Of a stretch of 64,000 nucleotides of DNA, positions 1-10,177 are shown piece after piece. The notes below the pieces were generated by a model. It was not told the origin of the DNA. It ran no database searches and saw only the letters and a list, made by a program, of their open reading frames with translations. Numbering within the stretch: position 1 is the stretch's first letter; each line of letters begins with the position of its first letter. Source of the stretch: Guillardia theta CCMP2712 (Eukaryota > Cryptophyceae > Pyrenomonadales > Geminigeraceae); assembly GCF_000315625.1 (NCBI RefSeq), contig NW_005434669.1, forward strand, positions 62,001 to 126,000. Reading direction: 5' to 3'. Both the position numbers and the translations under genes were made by a program.

Positions 1-57
1 TTCGACGACAACCATCTTCGCATTCTATAGAGGTTTCCAGGTTTTGCTTCATCAAAG

Positions 58-339
58 ATGGGTTTACTCGGCTTAATGCTGTCCAACGGCAAGATCTCCA
101 TGGCCGATGCTTTCGAGGCTGGAGGTAGAGGGTTGGAATATGCAGGGGAGTTATGTGGCTCAATGTTTGAAGGTATGGTGCTGCTGCTAACGATGTGGTC
201 ACGGATGCTTCTGCTATGCCGTGACTTTGTGGCTCTATCGGGCTCCTTGATGTGCTGCCTTGTTGTGCTACGGACGCTGTTCGCTCTTGGTGTGTGGCGA
301 AGGAGGAGAAAACAAATTGCTGCAGGGTGTGGAGCGTAG
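58..339 (+). CDS. unassigned open frame near the window edge, doubtful
   Basis: A 93-codon frame opens just after a pyrimidine-AG sequence (position 50), so it could be the last exon of a gene entering from the left or no gene at all. The product would be Leu/Met/Gly-rich with one hydrophobic stretch around residues 40-76 and a basic Arg-Lys end. I recognise no family motif. The surrounding DNA has no second exon that I can join to it. Confidence 0.2.
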   Translation: MGLLGLMLSNGKISMADAFEAGGRGLEYAGELCGSMFEGMVLLLTMWSRMLLLCRDFVALSGSLMCCLVVLRTLFALGVWRRRRKQIAAGCGA

Positions 340-1163
340 GAGAATATGAGGAGGTAATCCGCCTCCTTTGAGGGGTCCGTGATGTTTACTACAAAATTCC
401 TGACACTCGTGATTTTAGAAACCTGGCGTGAGTGAAGGAGGTCATCTCGATATTTCATAAATATGAGCTATAGCAAAGATTAGTTATTCCATAAACAGAT
501 ACGCCATGTATCGATAGAATAAGTCAGCAAGCTCACATGTTCCTTTTCCTTGTAAGCATCGCACTGTCAGCATATCACAATGAAACCGAAAAAGTATGTT
601 TTCGTGAGCATAAGTCTTGATGACAACGACAATCTGAGCCGGACGAAACGATGAGATAATTTGGAGTACCCCAGAGGCTCCGGAAACATGAAGGAAGGGG
701 GTTGCCATATATCACCTTCATCAGTCCCGAGGAATTAGACTTCCCTCATGTGTTCAGTGTTGCAGATAATACAAGGAACAGTAGTAAAATCATCACGAGG
801 ATGGCAACAGTCATCACTTACATACCCACGTGTGTTTGATGACAATGATGACATCATCAAGACCAAAAATATTTATTTTCATTAGTCTTGTCGCCATTCA
901 ATTTTGCTTCCGATATGAAATCTCTCATGTTCGTGTCTAACTGTGTCAGCATGCTTTTGCGAACCAGTCCACAAAAGTTTGAAAGTTTCTCCCCCCGAAC
1001 TTTCAAACTTTAAAGTTTCTAGCAAGGCCTGTTGCCAGGCTACAAATTTCTGTGGGATATCTAGCTAGGAGGGCAGGAGGGAGCGAGGAGGGAAAGAGGA
1101 GGCAGAGGAGAGAATGTTGCAGAATCGAATGATGCGCTTATCACTGGATGGATCGAACGGAGC
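340..1163. other. gene-free stretch
   Basis: No exon with coding character was found on either strand. The only structure seen is the hairpin at 975-1010. The last part is the upstream region of the phosphoserine phosphatase gene and is purine-rich (GGAG/GAGG runs at 1067-1113). Confidence 0.5.
975..1010. repeat. perfect 13-bp hairpin
   Basis: Arms 975-987 (AAGTTTGAAAGTT) and 998-1010 (AACTTTCAAACTT) are exact reverse complements around a 10-nt C-rich loop. It lies about 150 bp upstream of the phosphoserine phosphatase start codon. It could be a regulatory stem or a remnant of a mobile element; nothing in the sequence decides this. Confidence 0.7.
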
Positions 1164-2613
1164 ATGGCTAGGCTGGAGATGGACAAAGGAAGGTCGAACG
1201 CGAAGTACATATTCGTGTTGCTCCTACTTTTCTTGACGCCAACGGGTGCAGCATGGAGGAATGGTGGACCGCGAGGCCTTCCCTCCCTTGTTGCCATGAC
1301 GATCATGGCAAGTAACCTGACAAGGTGAGGATGGTGGACAGAAAAGTTTGCTCATGACTTCTCCCTGCAGAGTTTCATACAGTAGCAGCGTCAGATCCGT
1401 CCAGGAAAGGTTCGTTGTGTACCCGTCTGGTCAAGAAAACCTCTGAGAGCAATTGATGAAGGTTGAAGCAGGCGGACGTGTTCTGCTTTGACGTTGACAG
1501 TACGCTCATCACCACGGAGAGTATCGTAGAGCTAGCGAAGTGCAAGAGGGTGCACCAGGAGGTTTCGCAGCTGACAAGGAGCGCTATGAATGGCGAGCTT
1601 TCGTTTCATGAGGCGCTTTCACGGAGGTTGAAGATCATGAAACCTTCCCGGCAAGATGTGAGCCAGTCGATGCATGATGTGATGTCATGTGAAATGTTGT
1701 GATGTTGCCGTGTCTCTGACAGGTAGCCGACTTAATAGCGGGGGACAGTATCAAACTCACTCCTAATGTAGAGCCACTCTTTCATTCGTTGAGGCAGAGG
1801 TCCCTGCCTCCTCTGCCTTAGCTCTTCTGACGCAGCTCAGGAACAAGAGCATCTGCATCCTCAGCGGAGGCTTCTGGGAGCTAATAGACCCGCTCGCTCG
1901 TCAGCTGCAGCTGAGCAGGGAGCAAGTCTACTGTAACTCGCTCCTCTTCGACGATGCCGGCGCATACGCTGGTTTCGATCCACAGGTGCTTGTTTTTAAG
2001 AGACAGAAGAGGAGTGGATGGAGGAGTTGGGGGGGGGGGGGGGGGGGGGGGGGGGGAAGGAGGGAGCGAGGGGGGAGCGAGGGGGGGGGAGGAGGAGGGG
2101 TTGAAAGGAGGAGGACGCTAAGAGGCAGCAGGCATGGACTGCCACTCAAGGAGGGAAGAAACGAGCAGTGGAGCATATCCGGGAGTTGACAAACAGCAAG
2201 ACCATCGTGATGGTGGGGGATGGCGCGACAGACTTGGAAGCTCGAGACGTCGGTGACGGCAAGGTTGCTTCCTCCTCCCCCAGCCACCCACCCAGCCACC
2301 CAACCCCACCCCATACACACCACCCACGCACACCACCGCCCACTTGCCCTACTCCTCTCTCTCCTATGACTCCCCCACGTTCCCTTCCCTCCTCTCCCTC
2401 CCTCTCGTTATCTCCCTTGATGTATCCGCTCATCACATGCATGAGCAGGGTGGAGCAGACCTCTTTGTGGGATACGGAGGAGTGGAGGTTCGAAAGAGGT
2501 TTCTGTCCTCCTCTGCTTGCACTTTTTGAAAGTTTCTGCTCAGAATACAAGAGGAGGCTGATTGGTACATCTACGACTTCCAGGAACTGGTGGAAGCGAT
2601 AGAGGGAAGTTGA
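1164..2613 (+). CDS. phosphoserine phosphatase with plastid-type leader (8 exons)
   Basis: HAD-superfamily enzyme that hydrolyses L-phosphoserine to serine, the last step of the phosphorylated serine pathway. Exons 1164-1324, 1371-1409, 1462-1657, 1723-1799, 1841-1985, 2132-2263, 2449-2498 and 2544-2613 join in phase to 290 codons including the stop. Motif I is FDVDSTLI (DxDST), motif II lies in CILSGGF, the lysine is in GGKKRA and motif III is VGDGATD. A GGADLFVGYGG stretch and a C-terminal WYIYDF match the eukaryotic family. The first about 65 residues are extra: a hydrophobic run (YIFVLLLLFLTPTGAA) followed by Trp and a Ser/Thr/Arg-rich stretch, i.e. signal peptide plus transit-like region, pointing to the plastid or periplastid space. 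The exon 6 to 7 junction is the least certain. The stop lies 39 nt from the stop of the convergent neighbour. Confidence 0.9.
2029..2056. repeat. 28-base G homopolymer
   Basis: An uninterrupted G run inside intron 5 of the phosphoserine phosphatase gene, in a longer G/A-rich tract that continues to about 2120. The length is prone to sequencing and assembly error. Confidence 0.8.
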
Positions 2614-2652
2614 AGGAGACAAGTCGTGGAAGAGAAGTATGACCAACTCCTT

Positions 2653-4073
2653 TCACTTGGACGCAGTAAACTGCTTCTGTCTCTGTCTTCTGTCGCCGTT
2701 CTTGCTCTTTTTCTCATCTTTCTGCTGCCATCGCTCCATATTATCCAGAACGACACTTGCATTCGCACCCATCTCTTTGAGCTTTTTCTGCAAGACATCC
2801 AGTCATCATCTTTCCGCACATTCCCTGAATGACCTGAAGATGCACAGTCCGGTAAAAACTCTTCTTGGCTATTCTTCTTCCATACAATCTTGACCGTAAC
2901 TGCTCAACATTTCAGCTCTTCTTCCAGAAAATGTCCCAACACATCCTTGAACCTTCACATCACATCACATCACATCACATCACATCACATCACATCACAT
3001 CACATCACATCACATCACATCACATCACATCACATCACATCACATCACATCACTCATTCTCCAGTTTTGTCGTCCACTTACCTCTAGCAAGGACTGCAAG
3101 CAGGTTTTGGTCTTCTTATCTTCTGTGCACTTCAACAATCCGTTCTCCACGGCTCCCGCAACTTTTGCTGTGAGAGTTTCTCAGCCGCCTCTCAAGCTCC
3201 TTCTGCTCTCACCCTTCCTAATGGCCTGCCTAGCAAAGTCTCTCCATCTCCCCGGGGGGCCGATGACCATTGCCACCGCCCACTGCGGCATGCTGGAATG
3301 AGGACAAGGAGAAAGCAGAGAGCGAGAGAGTCTCACGTCGCAAGCCTTGCGCTTGACGGCGATGTTAGTAGGAAAGGTTTCGAGCGACTTCACGAGGAAT
3401 TTGATGCCTCCGTTCTTGAGCAGCTTCGCGGGATCAAACGCATGAGACAACAGAGACAAAGCAAACCTCGATCTTTTTTTCGCTTGCCTGTAGATCATGT
3501 CACCCGACGCACTAACAATCATCTTGTGTTCACCTCCTCATTTCTGCAGTGAGAGAAATGCTCGAGGGCTTCAAGAACGGTCTCAACGACTGTCTCATTG
3601 TCTTGAAACAACTTTCCAAGCTGGACCAGCTGTTCCATTACCTGACACATGAGCTCACTACCCCTCCTGCTGGATTCGCTTCAGCTTGTCTACCCCCATC
3701 TTCACCATCTTCCATCGGAGCCGTGGACATGAAAGTGAAACTCCGACCAACATCCTAGGAGATGGATTAGCTTCCTACTGGAGACAACCTTCTGCTAGCT
3801 TCTTTGACCCTTCCTCCCTCCTCCCACTCCCTCAGCTTCCGCCCACAACTCACTTGCACCCTCCCATCGAAAGTTTCTTGTTTGCCTGCGAACAAGTCGA
3901 TCACGGCCCCTCTGCCTGACTTCCAGGGATCCACTCACCTTTCGCGGCCCTGCGCCCTTCATCGTCCCTCGGTTCCCAAAGGGATTGGTCCCTTTGGGTT
4001 TACGAAGCACGTGCCTTCCTCCTCCTGCAACCCAGTGAATCATCGGGGATAAAGACATAAGGAGCAGGAGCAC
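2653..4073 (-). CDS. armadillo-like helical repeat protein
   Basis: Exons read on the minus strand: a helical segment near 3545-3645 (EQLVQLGKLFQDNETVVETV), one near 3345-3435 (LLKNGGIKFLVKSLETFP), one near 3220-3285 (WAVAMVIGPPGRWRDFARQ), one near 3083-3163 (AKVAGAVENGLLKCTEDKKT) and the last at 2653-2765, ending in a Lys/Gln/Arg-rich tail (KKSKNGDRRQRQKQ). Phases agree across the last four introns. GG-I-LV-L and similar spacing resemble armadillo/HEAT repeats, which serve as protein-binding scaffolds; no closer family is recognised. The last intron carries the CACAT microsatellite. The 5' end is uncertain: an ATG at 4073 and others down to about 3650 are possible. Confidence 0.6.
2956..3050. 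repeat. CACAT pentanucleotide microsatellite, about 19 copies
   Basis: A pure (CACAT)n tract of about 95 bp within the last intron of the armadillo-like gene. The purity suggests a recent or actively slipping array. Confidence 0.9.
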
Positions 4074-4141
4074 CGATCAGCCCGAGGTAGACGACTGACT
4101 TCACTCCACCGAGCTGGAGGAGTCTGCAGAGGAGGCAATGG

Positions 4142-5594
4142 TCAAGGTCGCAAGGGAGAGGTAGAGCGAAAAAAGGACCGTCGCTGCAGCTGAGGGGCGG
4201 AGCACTTGTGCCCGAAGTATGTCATGAGGTCGGCAAGTTCTTGCTCTTGAGCTTTCGACGCTCTGAATCTCAGATGTTAGAGATTGAAAGTGGTTGCGAG
4301 CGTGTGACATCATAATAGAAGCTTTGGGCAGGATTAGTAGGAGCGGGAGCGGGAGCGGGAGCGGGAGCAGCATGACAAGCAGGAGCAGGAACAGAAAGAG
4401 AGGGGAGGGGGGGGGAGTACTTGATTGGGTCAAACACAATCTTGCGAGTCAAATACAAATTCCTGCATCATACTCGTCAGCTAAAAAAATTGAAAACCAT
4501 CACATGCTGACTTGTCGAATTCCAGATCATCCCTCCTGTTGTAAGAGTCTCGGTTGCGAAGTGAATACGGAACCTGCAAAAAACGTGTCAATCTCCAAAC
4601 ATGTCAATCTCTTTCGAACACAGGGGCCCTACCGTATGCGCAGTCATATTCTTCCACACATTAGTCCCGTAGACGAGATCCTATTGAAGCATGTCAGAGT
4701 GTGAAGCAAGAGCAGAAATCAGCCAGCCACCTTGTACTTGATGAGTTCATGCTCTACTTTCAAAAGAAGCCTTGAATGCTCCTTGATCTCTTCCGCGGAT
4801 GTGCCGTTTTGCTTCATCTACCAAAGTTACACGTTATCAACAGGAATAATTAACGGAGAAATGTACCGCAAGATTCTCCTCCTTCATCTTGTTTATCAGT
4901 CTGACTCGTTTTCTCACTCCCTGTTCAGCTTCCTTTGCTCTTGTCAAATTTTGTCAGCCCAACACTGCTTGCATCTTGAAACCAAATTACTTCCTGGCAG
5001 CTTGTGCACGTAACTTCATCGCTCGCTTGCTGTTCAGGATAAGAAGTCAACATGATATCAGATAAGATTGGAGATGTACCTTGTCGCAATTCCCCAATTC
5101 AGAACGTGATTTCCCTCTTTCGTCATCTTTCTGACTTCCAATCTCTGCAGGCAAGTGAACAGCAGGAGGTGAAGTGTATTCCACCCACCCCTCCCTTTGG
5201 CGCGCCACCAGCCTGCCAGGGGCTCTTCCTCCTCCTCCTTGGCGTCCTGCCCTTGAGTCTCTCTAGTTTCTCCTGGGAAAAATACTTTCGATTCGACTCC
5301 ATCTCCTTCGCCAGCTTGTTCATCGGATGTCTCGGACGGAATTTTTTCAGCAGCTTCCTTCCTTGCTTTTGGGCTACGTCTGCATTCTGTCCTCCTCGAA
5401 GACGGCTGAGCCTCCAAGGAAACTCGACGAGCGAATATCTCTGTCTACACGTCTCTGCAGTCCCTTGACGCTGAGGGATCAAGCACGTGAACTTAGGAGA
5501 AGGCTCCAACCCAGTCAGGGTCGAGGATCCCGACCAACTGAACCAGTCGCATGCCGACAAGAGCATCGTAACCCATAACATCTTCCTCAGCCAT
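4142..5594 (-). CDS. basic coiled-coil protein, unrecognised family
   Basis: A chain of small minus-strand exons joins in phase. It starts at the ATG at 5594 (MAEEDVMGYDALVG), passes a basic exon (SNRKYFSQEKLERLKGR, about 5200-5430), then RLEVRKMTKEGNHVL, KRAMKLRAQAARK, AKEAEQGVRKRVRLINKMK, a helical exon (SAEEIKEHSRLLLKVEHELI), DLVYGTNVWKNMTAHT, VPYSLRNRDSYNRRDDLEF and NLYLTRKIVFDPIK. It ends with FRASKAQEQELADLM and a stop at 4142. One intron (4463-4511) is only 49 nt. The charged helix followed by short Tyr/Arg/Asn-rich segments looks like a microtubule-associated or axonemal protein, but that is an impression, not a family match. Confidence 0.6.
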
Positions 5595-6418
5595 GGTAGG
5601 TGTGGCCATGCTAGCCTCACAAGGGGCATGCTCGCCTTTGGGTTCAAGGAATCTTCTTCGAGAGCATGAGTGCACGTGCGTTGAGCAGGTCGAAAAGTCC
5701 AGTGATGCTTGCCATCAGGAACCTACCATCCCCAGCTACTCATCGCCATGTCAACATACTACTAACCACCGTTCTTACACTTCAGAGCTTTCCCTGCATA
5801 CGAGAGCGTGGAGGCTATCCGTAATGGCCCTCTCCACGACAGCGCCTAGTTTGGGAGAGGCAGCAGAAGAGGGAGAGGAGAGGAGAGGAGATGAAGGAAG
5901 ATTGCAGGTATTGAAGGGGATAGAATCATACTGAGAGATAACTCATGGTAGAGACAGCAAGTGGCGCCGGAAGGGGAGGGGTCGAGCGAGCGGACATGCT
6001 TTCGGCGGCTTTATGACCGTCGGCCTGCGGTCGCATTGCTTGTGATTTCAGAAAAAATCCTTTAGAGCTCATCAGCCGAAATTAATTCCTTCAGCTAAAA
6101 GAGTAATACCTACCACTTATCAGGCACGGTGTTGCCTGTTCTGCCGTCCCCTCCAACATGACCAGTTGTCCAGAGGAAGGAGGGGCGATAAAAAATGGGA
6201 GGAGGAGAAGGACAAGGGGAAGGGACAAGGACGAGGGGAAGGAAGAGGGAGAGATGGTGGTTGGAATCAGCAGATCACTCAGCTCAGTATGCTAAATTCA
6301 GTTGAATGGTAAGAAAGGGCTGTGCAAGGACAGAAGGATTCATGTGAATTTACTGAAACACGATATCATGTCTTGCTCTTATGATCACTGAAATAAGTCT
6401 GGCAGTTCCGGGGGCGCC
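5595..6418. other. intergenic region between divergent genes
   Basis: No coding exon recognised. It contains GGAGAGGAGAGG-type purine tracts (5872-5892, 6180-6260) and presumably the promoters of the two divergently transcribed coiled-coil genes. Confidence 0.4.
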
Positions 6419-7141
6419 ATGGACGAGTTGGATAGAATGAGTACAACTGACATGAAAGAAGAGATCCTCCAGCTTCGCCTCGACAAGAAGGTTTGGGTGA
6501 GATGATGGCAGCGCTGTAAACTCATACACCATGTTAGAACCTTGTACATGCCCTTACGGCGAAGCAAGAAGAAATCGAAAACGTAAGAATGTTACGTAGA
6601 ATGAATGCGAGGTTGAGTTGCACATTTAGATGAAGAGGTCAAGAACAGCGATCATCGAAGCAAGAGAGCAGAACATAAAGAGTCAGATCCACGTAGCCAT
6701 GCAGAACAATGAGAAGGTAAGACGCTTCCGGGCGTGGTTTGCAGCTGAAACTTCGACTGTCAGCTTGAAAAGGATTACGAGAAGTTGAATCTTCACGCGA
6801 AGCAGTTGACAGCGGCAGTGCAGAAGGTTATTGCCCTTCGTTCATCCTCCTAATTTCTCCCCCTAATCCCCCCTCCAAACCCTTCTACCCATCCTTCCCA
6901 TCATCCTCATATCATCCTTCTTCCTCCTAAACTCCGACAAAGGTTGTTCAAGAAAGAAAGCTTCTTGAGACGCAAATTCTCGGTAAGAAAATTGTTTGTT
7001 ACAAATTACGCGGAGTTTCTGTTCGGAAAAACGTGACAAGAGGGATTCCACAGCTTTGGAGAGTGCAAACAAGAAAAATACGCAGAGCTCAGAACATCAT
7101 ACAACTACATTGCAGACCGATATGAATGTGAGAGTCCATGA
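6419..7141 (+). CDS. small coiled-coil protein (about 140 aa)
   Basis: Consecutive exons join in phase 0: MDELDRMSTTDMKEEILQLR (from 6419), NLVHALTAKQEEIEN, an exon with TAIIEAREQNIKSQIHVAMQ, LEKDYEKLNLHAKQLTAAVQ, VVQERKLLETQIL, then EGFHSFGECKQEKYAELRTS and a probable end YIADRYECESP with a TGA at 7139-7141. Almost the whole protein is amphipathic alpha helix with heptad spacing. Splicing past that stop into a later exon is possible. No family is recognised. Confidence 0.55.
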
Positions 7142-7356
7142 ATTCAGTGGAGGTCGATGTTTGAATTTAACAAGCGCAATTCAGATCAACGAGGCCAGGC
7201 AAGAAAACGACACACCACTCAGCATATGCGACACCATGTGTTGAGTGTTTAGCTGCGCATGTACAATATTACAAGACTATTTTGAAATCCAGGATCTGCC
7301 CATGATTGTACTATAATCAGTACATCCGATACCTGCTGACGCTTCTCTCACTTTTT

Positions 7357-7734
7357 TTAACGTCGCTGTCGCTGCGGTCTGTGTTGACGAGCCCTGATCT
7401 GTCGCACGTATCTGTGCTCAACCTGGGCAAGCATCCTCCTCAAGAGAAATGCGAGAACGAGGATGACGAGGCAAGTGTAGATGAGGAGAAACATCCACCA
7501 GGGTGGAGCCATGGGATGTCGATTCTTGTGTGGGGAGCTGAAGATCGCGAAAATTTCTCTAAAAATCTGAAGAGCATGTCCTGTCGGATCCCTTGCAACT
7601 TGTCCCAACGGTCCCTCGTGCCAGTGCTCATACTCGCTCGCTGGGATCCACTTGCCATCCTTTGACCACCTGCCAGCTTGAGCAAGAGGGAAAGCCAAAC
7701 AGCACAGCAGAGTAAGTGCTCGACTCGCTTTCAT
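7357..7734 (-). CDS. small secreted or ER membrane protein, 125 aa
   Basis: Intronless frame. The N-terminus MKASRALTLLCCLAFPLAQA is a clear signal peptide. A Trp/His-rich lumenal part of about 55 residues follows, then a transmembrane segment (WWMFLLIYTCLVILVLAFLL, around residues 79-98) and an Arg/Gln-rich cytosolic tail (RARQHRPQRQRR). This is type I topology. No family recognised; the basic tail could be an ER-retention or binding element. Confidence 0.6.
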   Translation of the reverse strand: MKASRALTLLCCLAFPLAQAGRWSKDGKWIPASEYEHWHEGPLGQVARDPTGHALQIFREIFAIFSSPHKNRHPMAPPWWMFLLIYTCLVILVLAFLLRRMLAQVEHRYVRQIRARQHRPQRQRR

Positions 7735-8607
7735 GCTCGACCTTGATTCTTTGGCATTCCTTGATAGCGATCCTGGTGAGTCAAGAATGTTTCAGCAAAC
7801 TTTTGGATCATCTCAGAATGTTGTTTCCATATGCAGTTTCAATAATATACACTATGTCATTCCACATGATGAGGACCGGGGGCACCTCATGAAGGCTCAT
7901 CATTGCATCGTTAAAAGAACCTGGAATCTTGTTATTCGTCTACAAGGCTCAACTTCATGGCTCATCAATATCACTACCTATGATACCATACAGTGTTGTC
8001 AACCATCTCTGCTACTACTGCTCTACTGACTCTGACAGCTCTCTCTCTATGTGTTGAAGCTGCCAGGCTGTTTTTGTGGGTGGCAACGGCTAGTCAAAGC
8101 TTGAAAGATTTTTGAATTGCCGGCCGCCGCCACAGTCACGGTGATGGCGGTGAGTTTTTCAGTTACAGTTTCAGTTTCAAAACCGATCGGACTCGGAGTC
8201 ACTGGGCCGTGGCCACTGCAACTGAGGCGGAGCAGCGGCCGCACAGCCGGGGCCCCGGGGCCGGCTGACTGAGTCAGTGACTCACGACCCACGGTCTCAG
8301 TGCCGCGCTCGCCCGATCACCGGAGTGAGTCATCAGCCACTGGGCCAGCCAGGCTGTGACTTTTTACTCAAAGTTAACTATGACTGACACTGTGAGCCTC
8401 GGAGCCTGGAGAACGGTCGGTCCGAGTCCGTCACTGTACCGGCCGGGCCGCGGGCCGGCGGGCCCGGGGGGGGGGGGGGCCGCGGCCGGGCGGCACCGTC
8501 ACTGCAGGTACGGTCAGATCGGATCATCATTGCGGCGGTGGGCCCGGACCGCCGAGATTTTTTTGTTTTTTTGCCAGCTGTGTAAAAGGTGTCACGGTGG
8601 AATAAGA
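7735..8607. repeat. intergenic region with GC-rich dispersed repeat
   Basis: From about 8110 to 8560 the composition turns very GC-rich, with palindromic fragments (GGCCCCGGGGCC, CCGGCCGGG), GAGTCA/TGACTC motifs and a run of 14 G at 8466-8479. The sequence TTTACTCAAAGTTAA (8363-8377) recurs at 44205 and, as a reverse complement with one mismatch, near 34710. No exon seen. It directly precedes the sigma-1/ERG2 gene. Confidence 0.55.
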
Positions 8608-10177
8608 ATGGCACGTATCCTGCTCGTGTCAACCATAGTCCTCGTCCTCGCGATCGCCGTCCCCTTCCTGGTATCTCCTGCTCTCTCCTGTCTGCTCCCT
8701 CCTCCCTACTCCCTCCTTCCTCCTTCCTCCTCCCCCCTCCCCCCTCCCTCCTCCCTACTCCCTACTCCCTGCCCCCTCCTTTCCCCTCAACTTTCGCTAC
8801 CCCCTCCCCATTCAACGAACATCTTTTCGTTCATTGTAATCAGTATCTCCTTCTCCCTTGCCTGGATAGCTTCGATTGCCCTCCTTTTTTGAAGTTCAAT
8901 TGCTTGTCTTCCTTCGTATCCCCTCCAGCATGTATTGGGGTCTCTTTCTAATCCTGTGCATGAACCTCTGCGCCTGCGTCATGTGACTTGCTGCAACTTG
9001 TGTAAAGAGCTTCGTTGACAAAGTCTTGCCAGACCCCGAAAACTGTGTTCGATGAGAAGAAACTGGCTGAGGTGACTTGTCGAGAGTATTTCCACTATGA
9101 GGATGACTGTGAGTTTTAGATTGCAAGGAAAGCACTGGCCAAAGAGTCTAAGAATGCAACTCGCATCATCAACAACGTCATCGACCTGATGCGAAAAGAG
9201 TATCCGGTTGGCTCCCCATGTGGTGCGGCAACGCTTCTGATCCTCTCTCCAGGACTACATCGAGAAAGGCGACAAATGGCTGTTCAACAATGCAGGAGGA
9301 GCCATGGGCTCCATGACAGTCTTGCACGCCTCCTTCTCCGAGTACGTCATCATCTTCGGATCGGCCATCGGCACTGAGGGGCACACGGGTCCGTTGCTGT
9401 TCCGTTGCTGCCATGCTGTCCTTCATATGACAAACTTTGTTCAGGGAGGTTCTTAGCGGATGACTGGTTTACCATCCTGTACGGCGAGCAGGTTGATTTC
9501 GTGGACTTTCTTTTTGTCTAAACATACTCCTATGTTTCTCCTCCTCTCCTCTCCTCCCCTCCCCTCCCCTCCCCTCCCCTCTCCTCTCCTCTCCTCTCCT
9601 CTCCTCTCCTCTCCTCTCCTCTCCTCTCCTCTCCTCTCCTCTCCTCTCCTCTCCTCTCCTCTCCTCTCCTCCCCTCCCCTCCTCTCACGTGATCGTGTGC
9701 AGTGGGCGTACAAGGCAGGAGCTATCGAGCGCGAAGTCTACAAGCCTGGTGACCAGCACCACCTGCCCTTTGGAGTTGCCAAGGGCTACCGCATGCCTGT
9801 GCTCTCGATTCCTCTTCCTCGACCACGAGACTGAGCTGTACAGCAGGAAGCGTGCTGGGCGCTGGAGTACGCCCGGGGCAACATCTTGAGCATGATGCCG
9901 TTCGGCATCTTTGACACTTTCTCGAGTGAGGGAGAGGGAGAGGGAGAGGAGAGGAGCTGATGGCTGGCAGGCACTCTTGACTTGTGGACCCTGTGGGAGA
10001 CTGTGGAGGTTTCAGGGACTCAGATGATAAGTGAGTCACGATGTGCATCCAGACATTTCAATCATATCGCATGTTACATGTTACAGTGTCTTACTCCATT
10101 AGTGTTTTTCATCATACTTAAACTTGATTTGCATCCTGACATTGTTCACAGAGAACCTTCTCCGCGGAAAGATCTAA
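8608..10177 (+). CDS. sigma-1 receptor / ERG2 sterol C8-isomerase family protein
   Basis: ER membrane protein of the ERG2/SIGMAR1 family, which includes the sterol delta8-delta7 isomerase. Exons join in phase to about 210 aa, close to the family's about 220. Exon 1 (8608-8670) is a signal anchor, [20 protein letters not shown]. The core has [20 protein letters not shown], then [12 protein letters not shown], then [20 protein letters not shown], which parallel NAGGWMGAM..LHASLSEY, GTALGSRGHSGR and the GE/GD loop of the family. The end is [34 protein letters not shown] and KNLLRGKI. Family membership is firm; enzyme versus chaperone role cannot be told. One intron carries the CTCCT array. The TAA (10175-10177) overlaps the CEP290 stop. 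Confidence 0.9.
9538..9688. repeat. CTCCT microsatellite in a sigma-1/ERG2 intron
   Basis: About 150 bp of (CTCCT)n, CCCCT-interrupted at both ends, acting as a long polypyrimidine tract upstream of the acceptor at about 9702. Confidence 0.9.

Noticed and set aside
2956-3050. CRISPR-like array or minisatellite protein at the CACAT repeat
   Set aside because: Simple pentamer without spacers, within an intron of a eukaryotic gene.
9453-9713. Arg/Glu-rich repeat protein on the minus strand
   Set aside because: It is only the reading of the CTCCT microsatellite inside an intron of the sigma-1/ERG2 gene.
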